64,000 nt of DNA from Ctena decussata. Its lineage: Eukaryota; Mollusca; Bivalvia; Lucinida; Lucinidae. Every line of letters starts with the position of its first letter. The first letter of the stretch is position 1. The stretch spans positions 5,424,501 through 5,488,500 of the forward strand of contig OZ022502.1 of assembly GCA_963989385.1 (NCBI GenBank), read 5' to 3'. Under the pieces are notes generated by a model, which saw only the letters and a list, made by a program, of their open reading frames with translations, ran no database searches and was not told the origin of the DNA. Below, one piece after another: positions 34,312 through 44,144 of the stretch. Made by a program: the position numbers and the translations under genes.

Positions 34312-35224
34312 CAGCAACTGTGACCTTGACCTTAGAATGCTGAAACGCAAACTTGTACAATATATTGTCATACTAAACATTTGTGTGAAGTTAAATCAAA
34401 ATCGGACCGTAAATGAAGGCTCGAGACAGTTTTTTCTAAAAATAGCCACTGTGTCCTTGACCTTGACCAAAGAATGCTGAAACGCAAACGTATCTAAGAT
34501 ATTGCCATACTTATCATTTGTGTGAAGTTAAATCGAAATTGGTCCATAAATGAAAGCGCTAGAGCGATGACAAAGTTTTTCTATAAATTGCCACTGTGAC
34601 CTTGACTTTGACCTTAGGACGCTGTAACGCGAGCTTGTTCAAGATATTGTCATACTAAACATTTAATCCAGGCAAACTGGCGTTTTTTTTTCCCTAAACC
34701 CAAAACAAATTGCAACAAAAGCTTTTTTTGCATTTTTGTTGAGAACTAACATTCACATATGACATATCAAAAGTAGGATAAAATCGGATAATGCAAAATA
34801 TATTTTTTCTGCATTTTTACAAGAGAATATTTGCGTCGTAAATATACCAATAATTGTAATGTTTATATGACATAACATTATTGCTGTTAGTTTTATTTCT
34901 AAAAACCGATTCTGTCTCTGCCAGAATTGAATCTAGAAGCTTAAAATTGAATTTGGCACATTTTCTTGCTGTATGTAAAGCCATCTAGGTTTATAAATTG
35001 TATAAATTACCCAACCCACTTTATTCTGCCATAAATTTTGAAGTGAATATTTGAAGGTCAGTGACTGAACTGCAACAAGAAATATGTCATACTGATGACT
35101 TTGCTTAGCATAAACACATGCTTCAATTTAGAATACTGATCTGTGAAGGCATGAGAAGCCCGAAACAAAGGCACAAAGAGCAGAATACTTCATTTGTACA
35201 TGTGAATTGTCTTTGTAAATCTCC

Positions 35225-37278
35225 TCGGCAGGATTTATGAAGGGGACCACTAAACATTGCTAAGTACTAAATATGTAAGCTCTTGGCCTCATGGTTTCAG
35301 GGAAGATGATTTTTTTTAAAGTTTTCCCATCATAAGTCTGTGGGAGCTAATGACCCCTGGGGCGTGGCCAATTCGGACCCCAGGAGCATGGTTGGCAGGA
35401 CTTATGTACGTGACAACTAAACATTGCTAAATATTAAATAAGTAAGCTCTTGGCCTCATGGTAACAGAGAAGAAGATTTTTGAAGGTTCTTTAGCGATAT
35501 AGCTCTATATAAACAAATGACCCCCAGGGGTGGGGCCAGTTTGGACCCCAGGGGCTTGATTGGCAGGAGTTATGTGGAGGTCCACTAAACATTGCTACAT
35601 ACTAAATAAATATATACGTTATGGGCCTCATGGTTTCACAGAAGAAGATTTTTTAAAGTTCTTCCCATTATAAGTCTATGGGAGCCAATGACTAATCCCG
35701 TGGGGGGACCAATGACTGATCCCGTGGGGGGGGGGAGATTTGGATCCCAGGAGCATGGTTGGCTAGATTTGTGTACGTGACCACTATCCATTGCTAACCA
35801 TTGCTTCGCACTAAATATTTAAGCTCTGGGCCTCATGATTTCAGAGAAAAGATTTCTGAAGGTTCTCAGCTATATAGCCTTATATTAACAAATGACCCCC
35901 TGGGGTTGGGCCAGTTTGGACCCCACGGGCATGGTTGGTAGGATTTATGCAATGGACCACTAAACATTGCTACATACTACATATATCAGCTCTGGGCCTC
36001 ATGGTTTCAGGGAAGATGATTTGTTTTTAAATTTTTCTCAGTATAAGTCTGTTGGAGCTAATGACACCTTGGGCGTGGCTAATTTGGACCCAAAGGGCAT
36101 GGTTGGCAGGGCTTATGTACGTTACAACTAAACATTGCTTAACATTAAATATGTAAACTCTTGACCTCATGGTATCAGAGAAGAAGATTTTTGAAGGTTC
36201 TTTAGCGATATAGCTCTATATAAACAAATGACCCCCCTGGGGTTGGGCCAGATTGGACCCTAGGGGCCTGATTGGCAGGAGTTATGTCGGGGTCGACTAA
36301 ACATTGCTACAGACTAAATAAGTATATAAGCTCTGGGCCTCTTGGTTTCAGAGAAAAAGATTTTTAAAGCTTTTCCCATTATAAGTCTATGGGAGCCAAT
36401 GACTGATCAAGTGAGGGGGTGGGGGGAAGCAATTTGGATCCCAGGGGCATTGTTGACAGGATTTATGTACGTGACCACTAACCATTGTACGTACTAAATA
36501 TGTAAGCTAAGCTCTGGGCCTCATGGCTTCAGAGAGGAAAATTATTGAAGGTTCTTTCGCTATATAGCCCTATATAAACAAATGACCCCCTGGGATGGGA
36601 CTTTATTGGACCCCAGGGGCATGGTTGGCAGGACTTATGTAGGGGGCCACTAAACATTGCTACATACTAAATATATCAGCTCTGGGCCTCATGTTTTCAG
36701 AGAAGACAATTTTTTTAGTTTTTCTCATCATAAGTCTGTGGGAGCTAATGACCCCTGGGGAAGGCCAATTTGGACCCCAGAGGCATGGTTGGCAGGATGT
36801 ATGTACGCGACCACTAACCATTGCTACATACTAAATATCTAAACTTTTGACCTCATGATTTCAGAGTGGAAAATTTTTGAAGGTTCTTTATCTATATAGC
36901 CCTGTATAAACCAATGGGCCCCTAGGGTGGGGCCAGTTTGGACCCCAGGGGGTGGATTGGCAGGAGTTATGTAGGGGACCATTAAACATTGCTACATACT
37001 AAATATATAAGCTCTGGGCCTCATGGTTTCAGAGAAGAAGATTTTTAAGTTCTTTCCATTATAAGGCTATGGGAGATTTATGTTGCCATGTCAACCAGAG
37101 TTCCAATCTGATCTGCCCTTTAACCTTATGCAGTCAATCCCTCGCCCCAACAATGCTACACATAAAATTTGATCAAGATTGGGCAGATGGTAAAGGAGGT
37201 ATGTCTTAAAGTGTGGAAGATGACGATGGACTACGGACCAAGGCTATACTATAAGCTCACATTGACAGGTGAGCTAAA
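35225..37278 (+). mobile_element. Family A-like tandem array (A5) nested in T2
   Basis: Eleven or so units of ~170-180 bp with GGACCCC(A/C)GGGGCATGGTTGGCAGG, CACTAAACATTGCTACATACTAAATA and GGGCCTCATGGTTTCAGAGAAGA. It ends with GATGACGATGGACTACGGACC and a shrunken terminal hairpin AGCTCACATTGACAGGTGAGCT (37254-37275), then AAAAC. The 5' hairpin end is missing. Confidence 0.75.
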
Positions 37279-37348
37279 ACCTTGAAGAACATACTAAATT
37301 TTAACATGAACTTTCCAATTTCATAACCTTGACCTCAATGTCACTGAG

Positions 37349-37365
37349 GGGGGGGGGGGGGGGCA
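37349..37365 (+). repeat. Poly-G run
   Basis: An uninterrupted G tract of about 17 bases follows TCACTGAG, inside T2. Confidence 0.9.
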
Positions 37366-37778
37366 AGGGTGTAAAACTTAAGACCATTATCTAGCATATG
37401 TGAAAGTATCAACTTAGGCTACCAATGGGTTAATGAGAAATGGGAGTTTAAATAACCTATAACACCCAAAAGGTGGACATGGACGTGGATGCAAACGCAG
37501 AGGCCGACACCGGGGTTACAACGACAGCTATTCCTGAAGGTCGTTCAGTCGAGCTAAACAATTACTTCTTTCCAGAGGAGTGGGCAGGATGGCTAGGTGG
37601 CTGCTAGGCGGAAAGGAGATATACTTTGTAAATTTTGAACCAGAAAAGTAAATATTTTACCATTTGTGGTAAAAAATGCAAAAATATCATGGAGGTCATC
37701 ACCTAATATCCCAAAGCATGTCCGAGTAATCTGAAAATTTAACCCTCAAATGGAGTATCCTTTCAAAACATGAAGTAT

Positions 37779-38035
37779 TTAGCCGGTCCAGTCGGTAGCG
37801 CGTCTGACTCAAGAGCCAGAGGTCCTGTGTTCGATACCCGGTCCGGCTACTTACTTCCGTTTCTCCTTCCGCTGATTCAAGAAGGACAGTTGTCAGTTAT
37901 TGGCGAAAGTATGTGCACTTAGAACTGCTTAACCGCATAGGAGGTCTAAGCCGGTCAAAGAATAGTGTCGTAGGTTAACTGACCGCCCCGACATGACCAT
38001 GGCTGTTCACCGTGGACGTGAAGCATCAAAACAAC
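37779..38035 (+). mobile_element. tRNA-derived SINE
   Basis: The head at 37779-37849 folds like a tRNA: a 7-bp acceptor stem TAGCCGG/CCGGCTA, a D arm with CCAGTCGGTAGCG, and box B GTTCGATAC. The T stem has a mismatch and the anticodon arm is irregular, so it is not a functional tRNA. The body follows (AAGTATGTGCACTTAGAACTG; GTTAACTGACCGCCCCGACA). The tail boundary is uncertain. Confidence 0.75.
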
Positions 38036-39877
38036 ACTCTCAGATGTCCCGTCATTTGGTAAATAGGAGTTACATCAAGCTGTTTTCTTCTATTGTTTTG
38101 TCACAATCTTCATTTAAAAACTTTGATTCTGTTTACTATATTCATTACCATCCATATTGTCCATCTGAACAGAGGTTATGGTAAAAGCAAAATATGCACT
38201 AGTGGGTGGGGTAAACCGATAGTATTATACTATTTGATCCATCGGTTATGCATAATCAGCAAATTTAAAGGTAGAAAAAAGCTAAAGAACAGTATAGTCC
38301 TGTTTTATCAACGACTTCTATGGATTTAACTTGTTTAGAAAGATGTTTTGAAGTGGTTTTCTGAACCAAAGTAGCTGTGCAGTGGTTAAAATCCTTCGAA
38401 AACAGGACATATGAAAAAATCAAGTTTCGCATTCTCCGATTTTGTCCTACTTTTAGTATGTTCAAAATATAGGTCTTAGGAGCTTATAACTGCAAAGATA
38501 CCTTTTGTTGCAATTTGTTTTAGGTTCCCCCATATTTTGACTGGACTAATTAGTGTGAAGTTTTAATCAAAATGGGTCCATAAATGAAGTCTCTAGAGCG
38601 ATGACAAAGTTTTGCTAAAAATAGCCACTGTGACCTTGACCTTAACCCAAGAATGCTGTAACGCGTTCTTATCCAAGATATTGTCACACTATTCACTTGT
38701 CTGATATCCAATTGAATTCAGTCCACAAACTGATGCGCTAAAGCGATTACATTTTTTTCTAAAAATAGCCACTGTGTCCTTCACCTTGACCCACAAACGC
38801 TGAAACGCGTTCTTGTCCAAGATATTGTCATACTCATCACTTGTGTGAAGTACAATTTGAATCATTCCATAAATAAAGGCACTAGAATGAGGACCGGACA
38901 ACATTTTCCCCATTATAAGTCTATGGGAAAATATTTTATCGCACAAGGGCAAACAACTCTAAAAAGAATGATCCAACCTGGCCCAAATTCGAACTGCTCC
39001 GAAACGTTTTGACTGTCCTGGATACATGCAAGTTTGAAGAAGTTGCGATCAAAAATGAAGAAGCTAGGGCCCGGACAACATTTTCCCCATTATAAGTCTA
39101 TGGGAAAATATTTATCGCTCAAGGGCAAGTTACTCTGTAAAGAATGATTTAACCTGGCCCAAATTCGAACTGGTCTGAGATGTTTTAAATGTCCTGGATA
39201 CCTGCAAGTTATAAGAAGTTGCAATCAAAAATGAAGAAGCTAGGGCCCGGACAACATTTTCCCCATTATAAGTCTATGGGAAAATATTTTATCGCCCAAG
39301 GGCAAGTAACTCTAAAAAGAATGATCCAACCTGACCCAAATTCGAACTGGTTCGAGATGTTTTGGCTGTCCTGGATACCTGCAAGTTACAAGAAGTTGTT
39401 ATCAAAAATGAAGAAGCTAGGGCCCGGACAACATTTTCCCCATTATAAGTCTATGGGAAAAAAATTTTATCGCTCAAGGGCAAGTAACTCTGAAAAGAAT
39501 GATCCAACCTGACCCAAATTCGGAATCGTTCGAGATGTTTTGACTGTCCTTGATATCTGCAAGTTTGAAGAAGTTGTGATCAAAAATGAAGAAGTTAGAG
39601 CCCGGACAACATTTTCCCCATTATCAGTCTATGGGACATTTTTGTTGCCATGGTAACCACAGTTTTAAACCAATCTATCTTAAAACTATATGCAATCAAT
39701 CCCCTACCCCAACCATGCTACACATAAAATTTGATTAAGATTGGCCGGCTACTTTAGCAGATATTAACACTTAAAAGTGTGGACGGACGACGGACGACGG
39801 ACAACGGGCGACAGACGACGGACCAATTCTATACTATAAGCTCACCTTGTGAGCCTTCGGCTCAGGTGAGCTAAAAA

Positions 39878-41394
39878 GTCTTGAGTCTATACCTCGTATG
39901 TGCGTCTTGTAATTTCAGGTTGTATACATGGCAGCAGAAACAGATATGGTCTCGTTTTTTTGTACATGTCATTCTATAATAGCCGTTCTGTAAATTATGA
40001 CTACTTTACTCTTTATCTCTGTGGTTTTATTTATTCATGGAAAATAGCATTTGTGAAGGTACAATTAAAATTGTAGGTAGAGAAAGAGAGACTATAAGCA
40101 GCTTCAAGGAATTTGAAATGCAATGCTATATAATTGAAAGTAATTTTTCAGACGACGAAAAAAGTTTGTGCATGATTTGTCTTCTGTAATATAGTGGTGT
40201 AATGATATATGAAACATATTACCGAAATAAATTGTGTATATTTTCAAACGGTATTGCTTTGCATCATCTCCGTTTTTTTTTTGTTTTTTTTTATTCAAAT
40301 GAGAACTACTTTTTGTGAATTCCTACTAGCTTCTCTAATCGATAACAAATAATGTTCTAAAAATTCTACATTTCACCCTTGACGCTAATGTGAAATACAC
40401 TGAGCATCAAAAGAAACGCCTACAATGTATACGCCCAATTTATTTGAAGGTATAGGGATATGCTCTTTTTTAATTATCTTAAAATATTTTGTTTATGTTA
40501 TTCCAACAGAATGAGCACCTTAACGCATCGATATTCCATAAACTTTAGAGACGAGAACGCTTGCTTTTGTGATGGGGTTAAACTTAAAGTCACCATACTT
40601 TCAGCTGCTGAATTTTTGATTCCATAAAATGCGCAGACAATCAATATCTCCAGACATAGTGTCCGCAGTAAGGGTAAGAAACAGCGTAAAAATCAAATCA
40701 ATCGAGCCCTCCGTTTTAGAGATACAATCAGATGAAAGTTGGCAGTAGAAACAGTAAAACTTGCTTACCACGGGATTTCCCATAGACCTTTTAACACCTT
40801 GTAATTCTTGAAAAGAACAGAAACCATTCATACAAAGAGGTTAAATGAATTTAAATTTACAAGAGTAAAATAAAAAGATTTGCAAAGAAATATTTCGTAG
40901 CACTTCAGAACGTTTGATGTTATTGGACTTCCAAATTTGCTATTTGTTTAATTGCAAGGGAGATAATTTGACGAATGTTCAACTTCAAAGTGATGTCATT
41001 TCCAAAGAAGTACACCATGGTAATAAAACCGACGTTTTCTTCATAACCACACATTAGAGTCGCGTTTTGAAAACAATTTGTTATACTGCAGAAAGAAATA
41101 TAACTCTTATAACAACTTTGAATGTTTCACGATAAACTGAGATAGCTATTTAATCAAGGTTTCATTTTGCAAGAAGCTAAGTTTATATTGTGGGCAGAAG
41201 ACAGTTGTATTTTCTGCTATATGTGACTGAAAAGCGTATATCAGCTGACAGAAGACAATTGAACTTAAAGTTGTAGGCGTTTCTTTTGATGTTCAGTATA
41301 GTTACATAAAGTAACAATACTCGTTGTAAGATAACATGAGCAGACAGCAGTATCAGCAAATCTCTCCAAGATAGGTGATCGCACAGTTAGCTTT
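39878..41394. other. Intron sequence, no feature recognised
   Basis: Part of the intron between exons e and f. A phrase TGAGCATCAAAAGAAACGCC at 40401 reappears in inverted form as GGCGTTTCTTTTGATGTTCA at 41275, so 40380-41300 may be bounded by short inverted repeats. No ORF of interest. Confidence 0.4.
40401..41295. repeat. Pair of ~35-bp inverted repeats ~850 bp apart
   Basis: ATACACTGAGCATCAAAAGA, then AACGCCTACAA (40395-40426), is the near-exact reverse complement of TTGTAGGCGTTTCTTTTGATGTTCAGTAT (41271-41299). This marks a possible non-autonomous element of about 0.9 kb. No target duplication was resolved. Confidence 0.6.
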
Positions 41395-41570
41395 AACAAA
41401 GGGCCTGCTGATCTAGCGGTTGCGAGTTTAATTCCCGGAGGCAGAAATTGCTTTAATCTTAAACGGTGCTTCATTGCACAAAGTTTTTCATCATCACCCT
41501 CTAATTGTTCCGATATGACTGAAATACTGTTAAAAAATACGTTAAATCGCAAGTCATCCATGCATCCATC
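41395..41570 (+). mobile_element. SINE remnant
   Basis: A tRNA-like head GCTGATCTAGCGGTTGCGAG with a degraded box B GTTTAATTC (41420-41440) is followed by a body ending ATATGACTGAAATACTGTTA and ACGTTAAATCGC. The latter is the tail style of bivalve tRNA-SINEs (from memory, not searched). Confidence 0.6.
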
Positions 41571-42087
41571 CTTAACAAAGTAAACTGAATTATCATGGAC
41601 TATAGATAAATGCACACAACGAACAATATCCTATTTTCACATTGTTCTTTTTATTTATTCTGTATTCAAATACTCGTAAGCTGAACATAAGAGAATGAAT
41701 AGGAACAAACAGACAAAACAAATTCGTTTTAGCAAGGTATTGGAACGGGGTGTAATTAATCACTGGGTGGGGTGCTTAATTGTTTAACAGAGGTCCAACC
41801 GCGCCCTAGCTCCCATCGTAACGGAAAGCCTCGTTAACCCCACTGTGAAAAAGCTGAGGTAAAGTTGTGTCTACTCTTCAAGGAAAAAATGCACCTAGGG
41901 GATAAAATTCTTTCATTCGAAACATGACCTTCATTGAAAAGGCAAGCAAATATGAGGGTGGAAGAATTGTCCCGTTAAAAGTGGTCCCATTTACCTTAAA
42001 GCTTTGTGTTTGTGGTGTAATTACAGCCATATACGGAACCTTATATACTTTTTTTCTAATTTATTTAGTAGGAATTCGAATACAAAC
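41571..42087. other. Intron sequence, no feature
   Basis: Lies downstream (minus sense) of exon e. A plus-strand ORF at 41924-42178 is the antisense shadow of exon e and its flank. Confidence 0.5.
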
Positions 42088-42250
42088 CTTCGAGAATGGA
42101 GGTCTGCTTCAGCTTCTCGGCGCATGCTGTAGCCTTATTGCTTTGGCCCATGCTGAGAGTGTAGCACACCAATGTTAATGTATAACTATCTTTGACCAAA
42201 TGCAGGTTGCTCTCAATGTAGTCTATTCCCTTTGCAATCGCCGAAGGAAG
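42088..42250 (-). CDS. A2M/CD109/TEP-family gene, exon e
   Basis: Acceptor TTATTCAG, donor GAAG/GTTTGT. The 163-base exon starts in phase 0 with LPSAIAKGIDYIESNLHLVK, continues DSYTLTLVCYTLSMGQSNKA and ends KQTSILE plus one base. DSYTLxLVxYxLS is the conserved helix of the thioester-domain barrel in this family. The donor has T at +3, still acceptable. It joins exon f through a split Asp codon. Confidence 0.9.
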
Positions 42251-42401
42251 CTGAATAAGATAAAACACACATACTTAGGAATTTAGGTACATTCACAACA
42301 ACAGTGAAAGCCCAAACTAACATATGCTGGTTTATTGGTATGGTTACAAGTTAAATTATGCAGACCCTTGTTTGATCATAAATTCTAAGACATTTAAGCA
42401 A

Positions 42402-42405
42402 AAGT

Positions 42406-42441
<36 letters not shown>
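42402..42441 (+). repeat. (CA)n microsatellite
   Basis: About 18 uninterrupted CA repeats, in the intron between exons d and e. Confidence 0.95.
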
Positions 42442-42443
<2 letters not shown>

Positions 42444-42769
42444 GGACTGTTGAAAGGCACATGTGTAGGCATCTCTGACCTGATGACTGGGATGCTATAA
42501 TTTTAGTAAATGTTGCTCGATGGGTGATGTCAGGTTTTTTTTAAAACATTTGGGGTTGAACGATACTGAATGCGTTTAAATCGGAATGGCAGAGCTATCG
42601 CACAGGGTTTGGTAAAACTATATGTACACACATATATTAACCACTTCTTTTTGTAAAATGTGACTGGTGTTAAGTGTTATGCGGCGGGTGATCATTGCAT
42701 TAAGCGCTCTTTGTGAACTTGACACGTAAGCAGTCTGGTTTTTAACTAAGAAAATCAGAGAAAAACATT

Positions 42770-43255
42770 CCAGGGAAAATAAAAGTTAAAAGACAGGCAA
42801 TGGTCAGGAATTAATACAATCAAATCCCACATTCCGCCCTCAAAACCAATAGGGAAAGAAGCACACACACATGGAAAGACTGACATAAGTTCACGAAAGA
42901 CACGCACGGTAAACCGAATGAGCAGCTCTTTCCCAAACAGGTGGTCATTCAGCTACCCTAATCAAAAACAGCATAAACATCTATTTTTATCTATCTTATT
43001 TCTGCAGTGGTTCGAAACATTAAGTTAGCTGTTTGGTCCGCATGAAGGTTTCCTAACGCATCAATGAATGAATAATCATCGGAAACAAACAAATCAGGTA
43101 TAAGACCTATTATGAACCAGAGATGAGGACTCGACGGAAATAACGTATTGCGACACCAGGAGACTTATTGGAAGTCAAACAACACCACTGAAAAACTGGA
43201 GCAAAAGAAAGCCACCAGTTAAACTGCGAATAACCAAGCAACAGACAAGGCAAAC
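42770..43255 (+). repeat. Dispersed repeat D, copy 1
   Basis: Contains GTCAGGAATTAATACAATCAAATCCCA, GAGCAGCTCTTTCCCAAACAGGTGG, AGTTAGCTGTTTGGTCCGCATGAAGG, and CACCACTGAAAAACTGGAGCAAAAGAA. These recur at 51940-52570 (same strand) and, inverted, at 55850-56310 and 57590-58000. Class unknown; no ORF. Confidence 0.75.
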
Positions 43256-44144
43256 TCGGTCCCAACCAACTTAACTAAGTAGCTTTATCATTGAGTCTAA
43301 TGCCTGACCAACTGGCGTGCAATTAAAGAGGAAAGCAAAGTTATTAACTATGATTAAGTTAACTACTAAACATGCAGACTGTAGAATTACATTTATATTA
43401 TATCCAGTACGTTTTACTTTGTAACGAGCGACAATTTTTTAGCTGATCAGAAAAATCAGAGTTATAATTTTTTTTTGAATTTATAAACTAAGTCACCATA
43501 AAATTCTGGTACCGATATGCCTGTTGCAAAAGCTCTACACTGAGATAATATTAAAACCGTCCACTTTACAAATTGATTTTTTTTCTGTTTAAATGTGATA
43601 GAATCAAAATGCAGAAAATCGGAAGTCATGTGCATGGTTACGCACTTCAGTTTAACAATATATTGAAATATCTGTAATGCTTTGGCACAGTTTTGGGGAG
43701 AAATATCCAAAAATGAAATTGTTTGACAGAAAACGTTTCTTAAACACAATTTTCATGCAGGTTTTTTGTGCGAATGTGAACAGTGTGGTCTACCAAACCA
43801 ATAAACACTAAAACGTTCGAGATCTCTTAAGAGAGGTGGGTTAAACGCAATTTTAAAAATTGCAATTTCCGAGAAATGAAAACAGATTTCGAAAATCGTC
43901 TAAAACATCAAGTTGAAATCGATGTATGTACATTTTTAGATCTTTGCCTTCAAGACCATACCCTCTAGAGCCATGTGAGAACGGAAACTGTCACCCATTT
44001 CGCACACTTCCGGTTTCTGGATAAAATTTAAAATTTCAATTAAACGGTATTTCTGGGATGAATTTCATTTTTCGAAATCTTACCGAAGACATGCAGTAAT
44101 GATGCTTTATCGCCAAACATTACAATGTCACCCTGTCCAATCGA
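43256..44144. other. Intron sequence, no feature
   Basis: AT-rich, with no exon. A minus ORF at 43462-43749 has no recognisable feature. Confidence 0.45.

Larger units (their letters stand above)
34664..38548. mobile_element. 3.9-kb TIR element (T2) inserted in the family A array
   Basis: Left end TAATCCAG and right end CTGGACTA are inverted. Inside them AACAAATTGCAACAAAAG and AAAAGTAGGAYAAAATCGGA match between the arms (34705-34800 against 38420-38520, inverted). ATT flanks both sides (34661-34663, 38549-38551), and the host array reads on across it. The element holds its own cargo: a family A-like array (A5) and a SINE. No transposase ORF is visible, so the superfamily is unknown. Confidence 0.75.
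34312..39877 (+). mobile_element. Family A copy 4 (A4): two tandem arrays, split by a 3.9-kb insertion
   Basis: The first array has ~145-bp units with ACTGTGACCTTGACCTT, AGAATGCTG(A/T)AACGC and CAAGATATTGTCATACTA (34314-34663 and 38549-38890). The second has ~177-bp units starting GATCCAACCTGRCCCAAATT (38969, 39146, 39322, 39500), with GGGCCCGGACAACATTTTCC. The end has GGACGACGGACGACGG repeats and the hairpin AGCTCACC-TTG-TGAGCC-TTC-GGCTCA-GGTGAGCT (39839-39872). The first array breaks at ACTAAACATT (34663) and resumes with GTGTGAAG at 38553. No separate 5' end is seen, so A3 and A4 may be one compound element. Confidence 0.75.

Noticed and set aside
37779..37849. Possible functional tRNA gene
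   Set aside because: The acceptor stem is perfect, but the T stem has a mismatch, an extra base precedes the acceptor arm and the anticodon arm is irregular. A SINE-like body follows, so it is a SINE head.
41265..41615. 116-codon minus ORF near exon e, considered as a downstream exon
   Set aside because: It overlaps a SINE remnant in the opposite sense and has no thioester-domain signature. Exon f at 33199 matches the expected next segment and phase instead.
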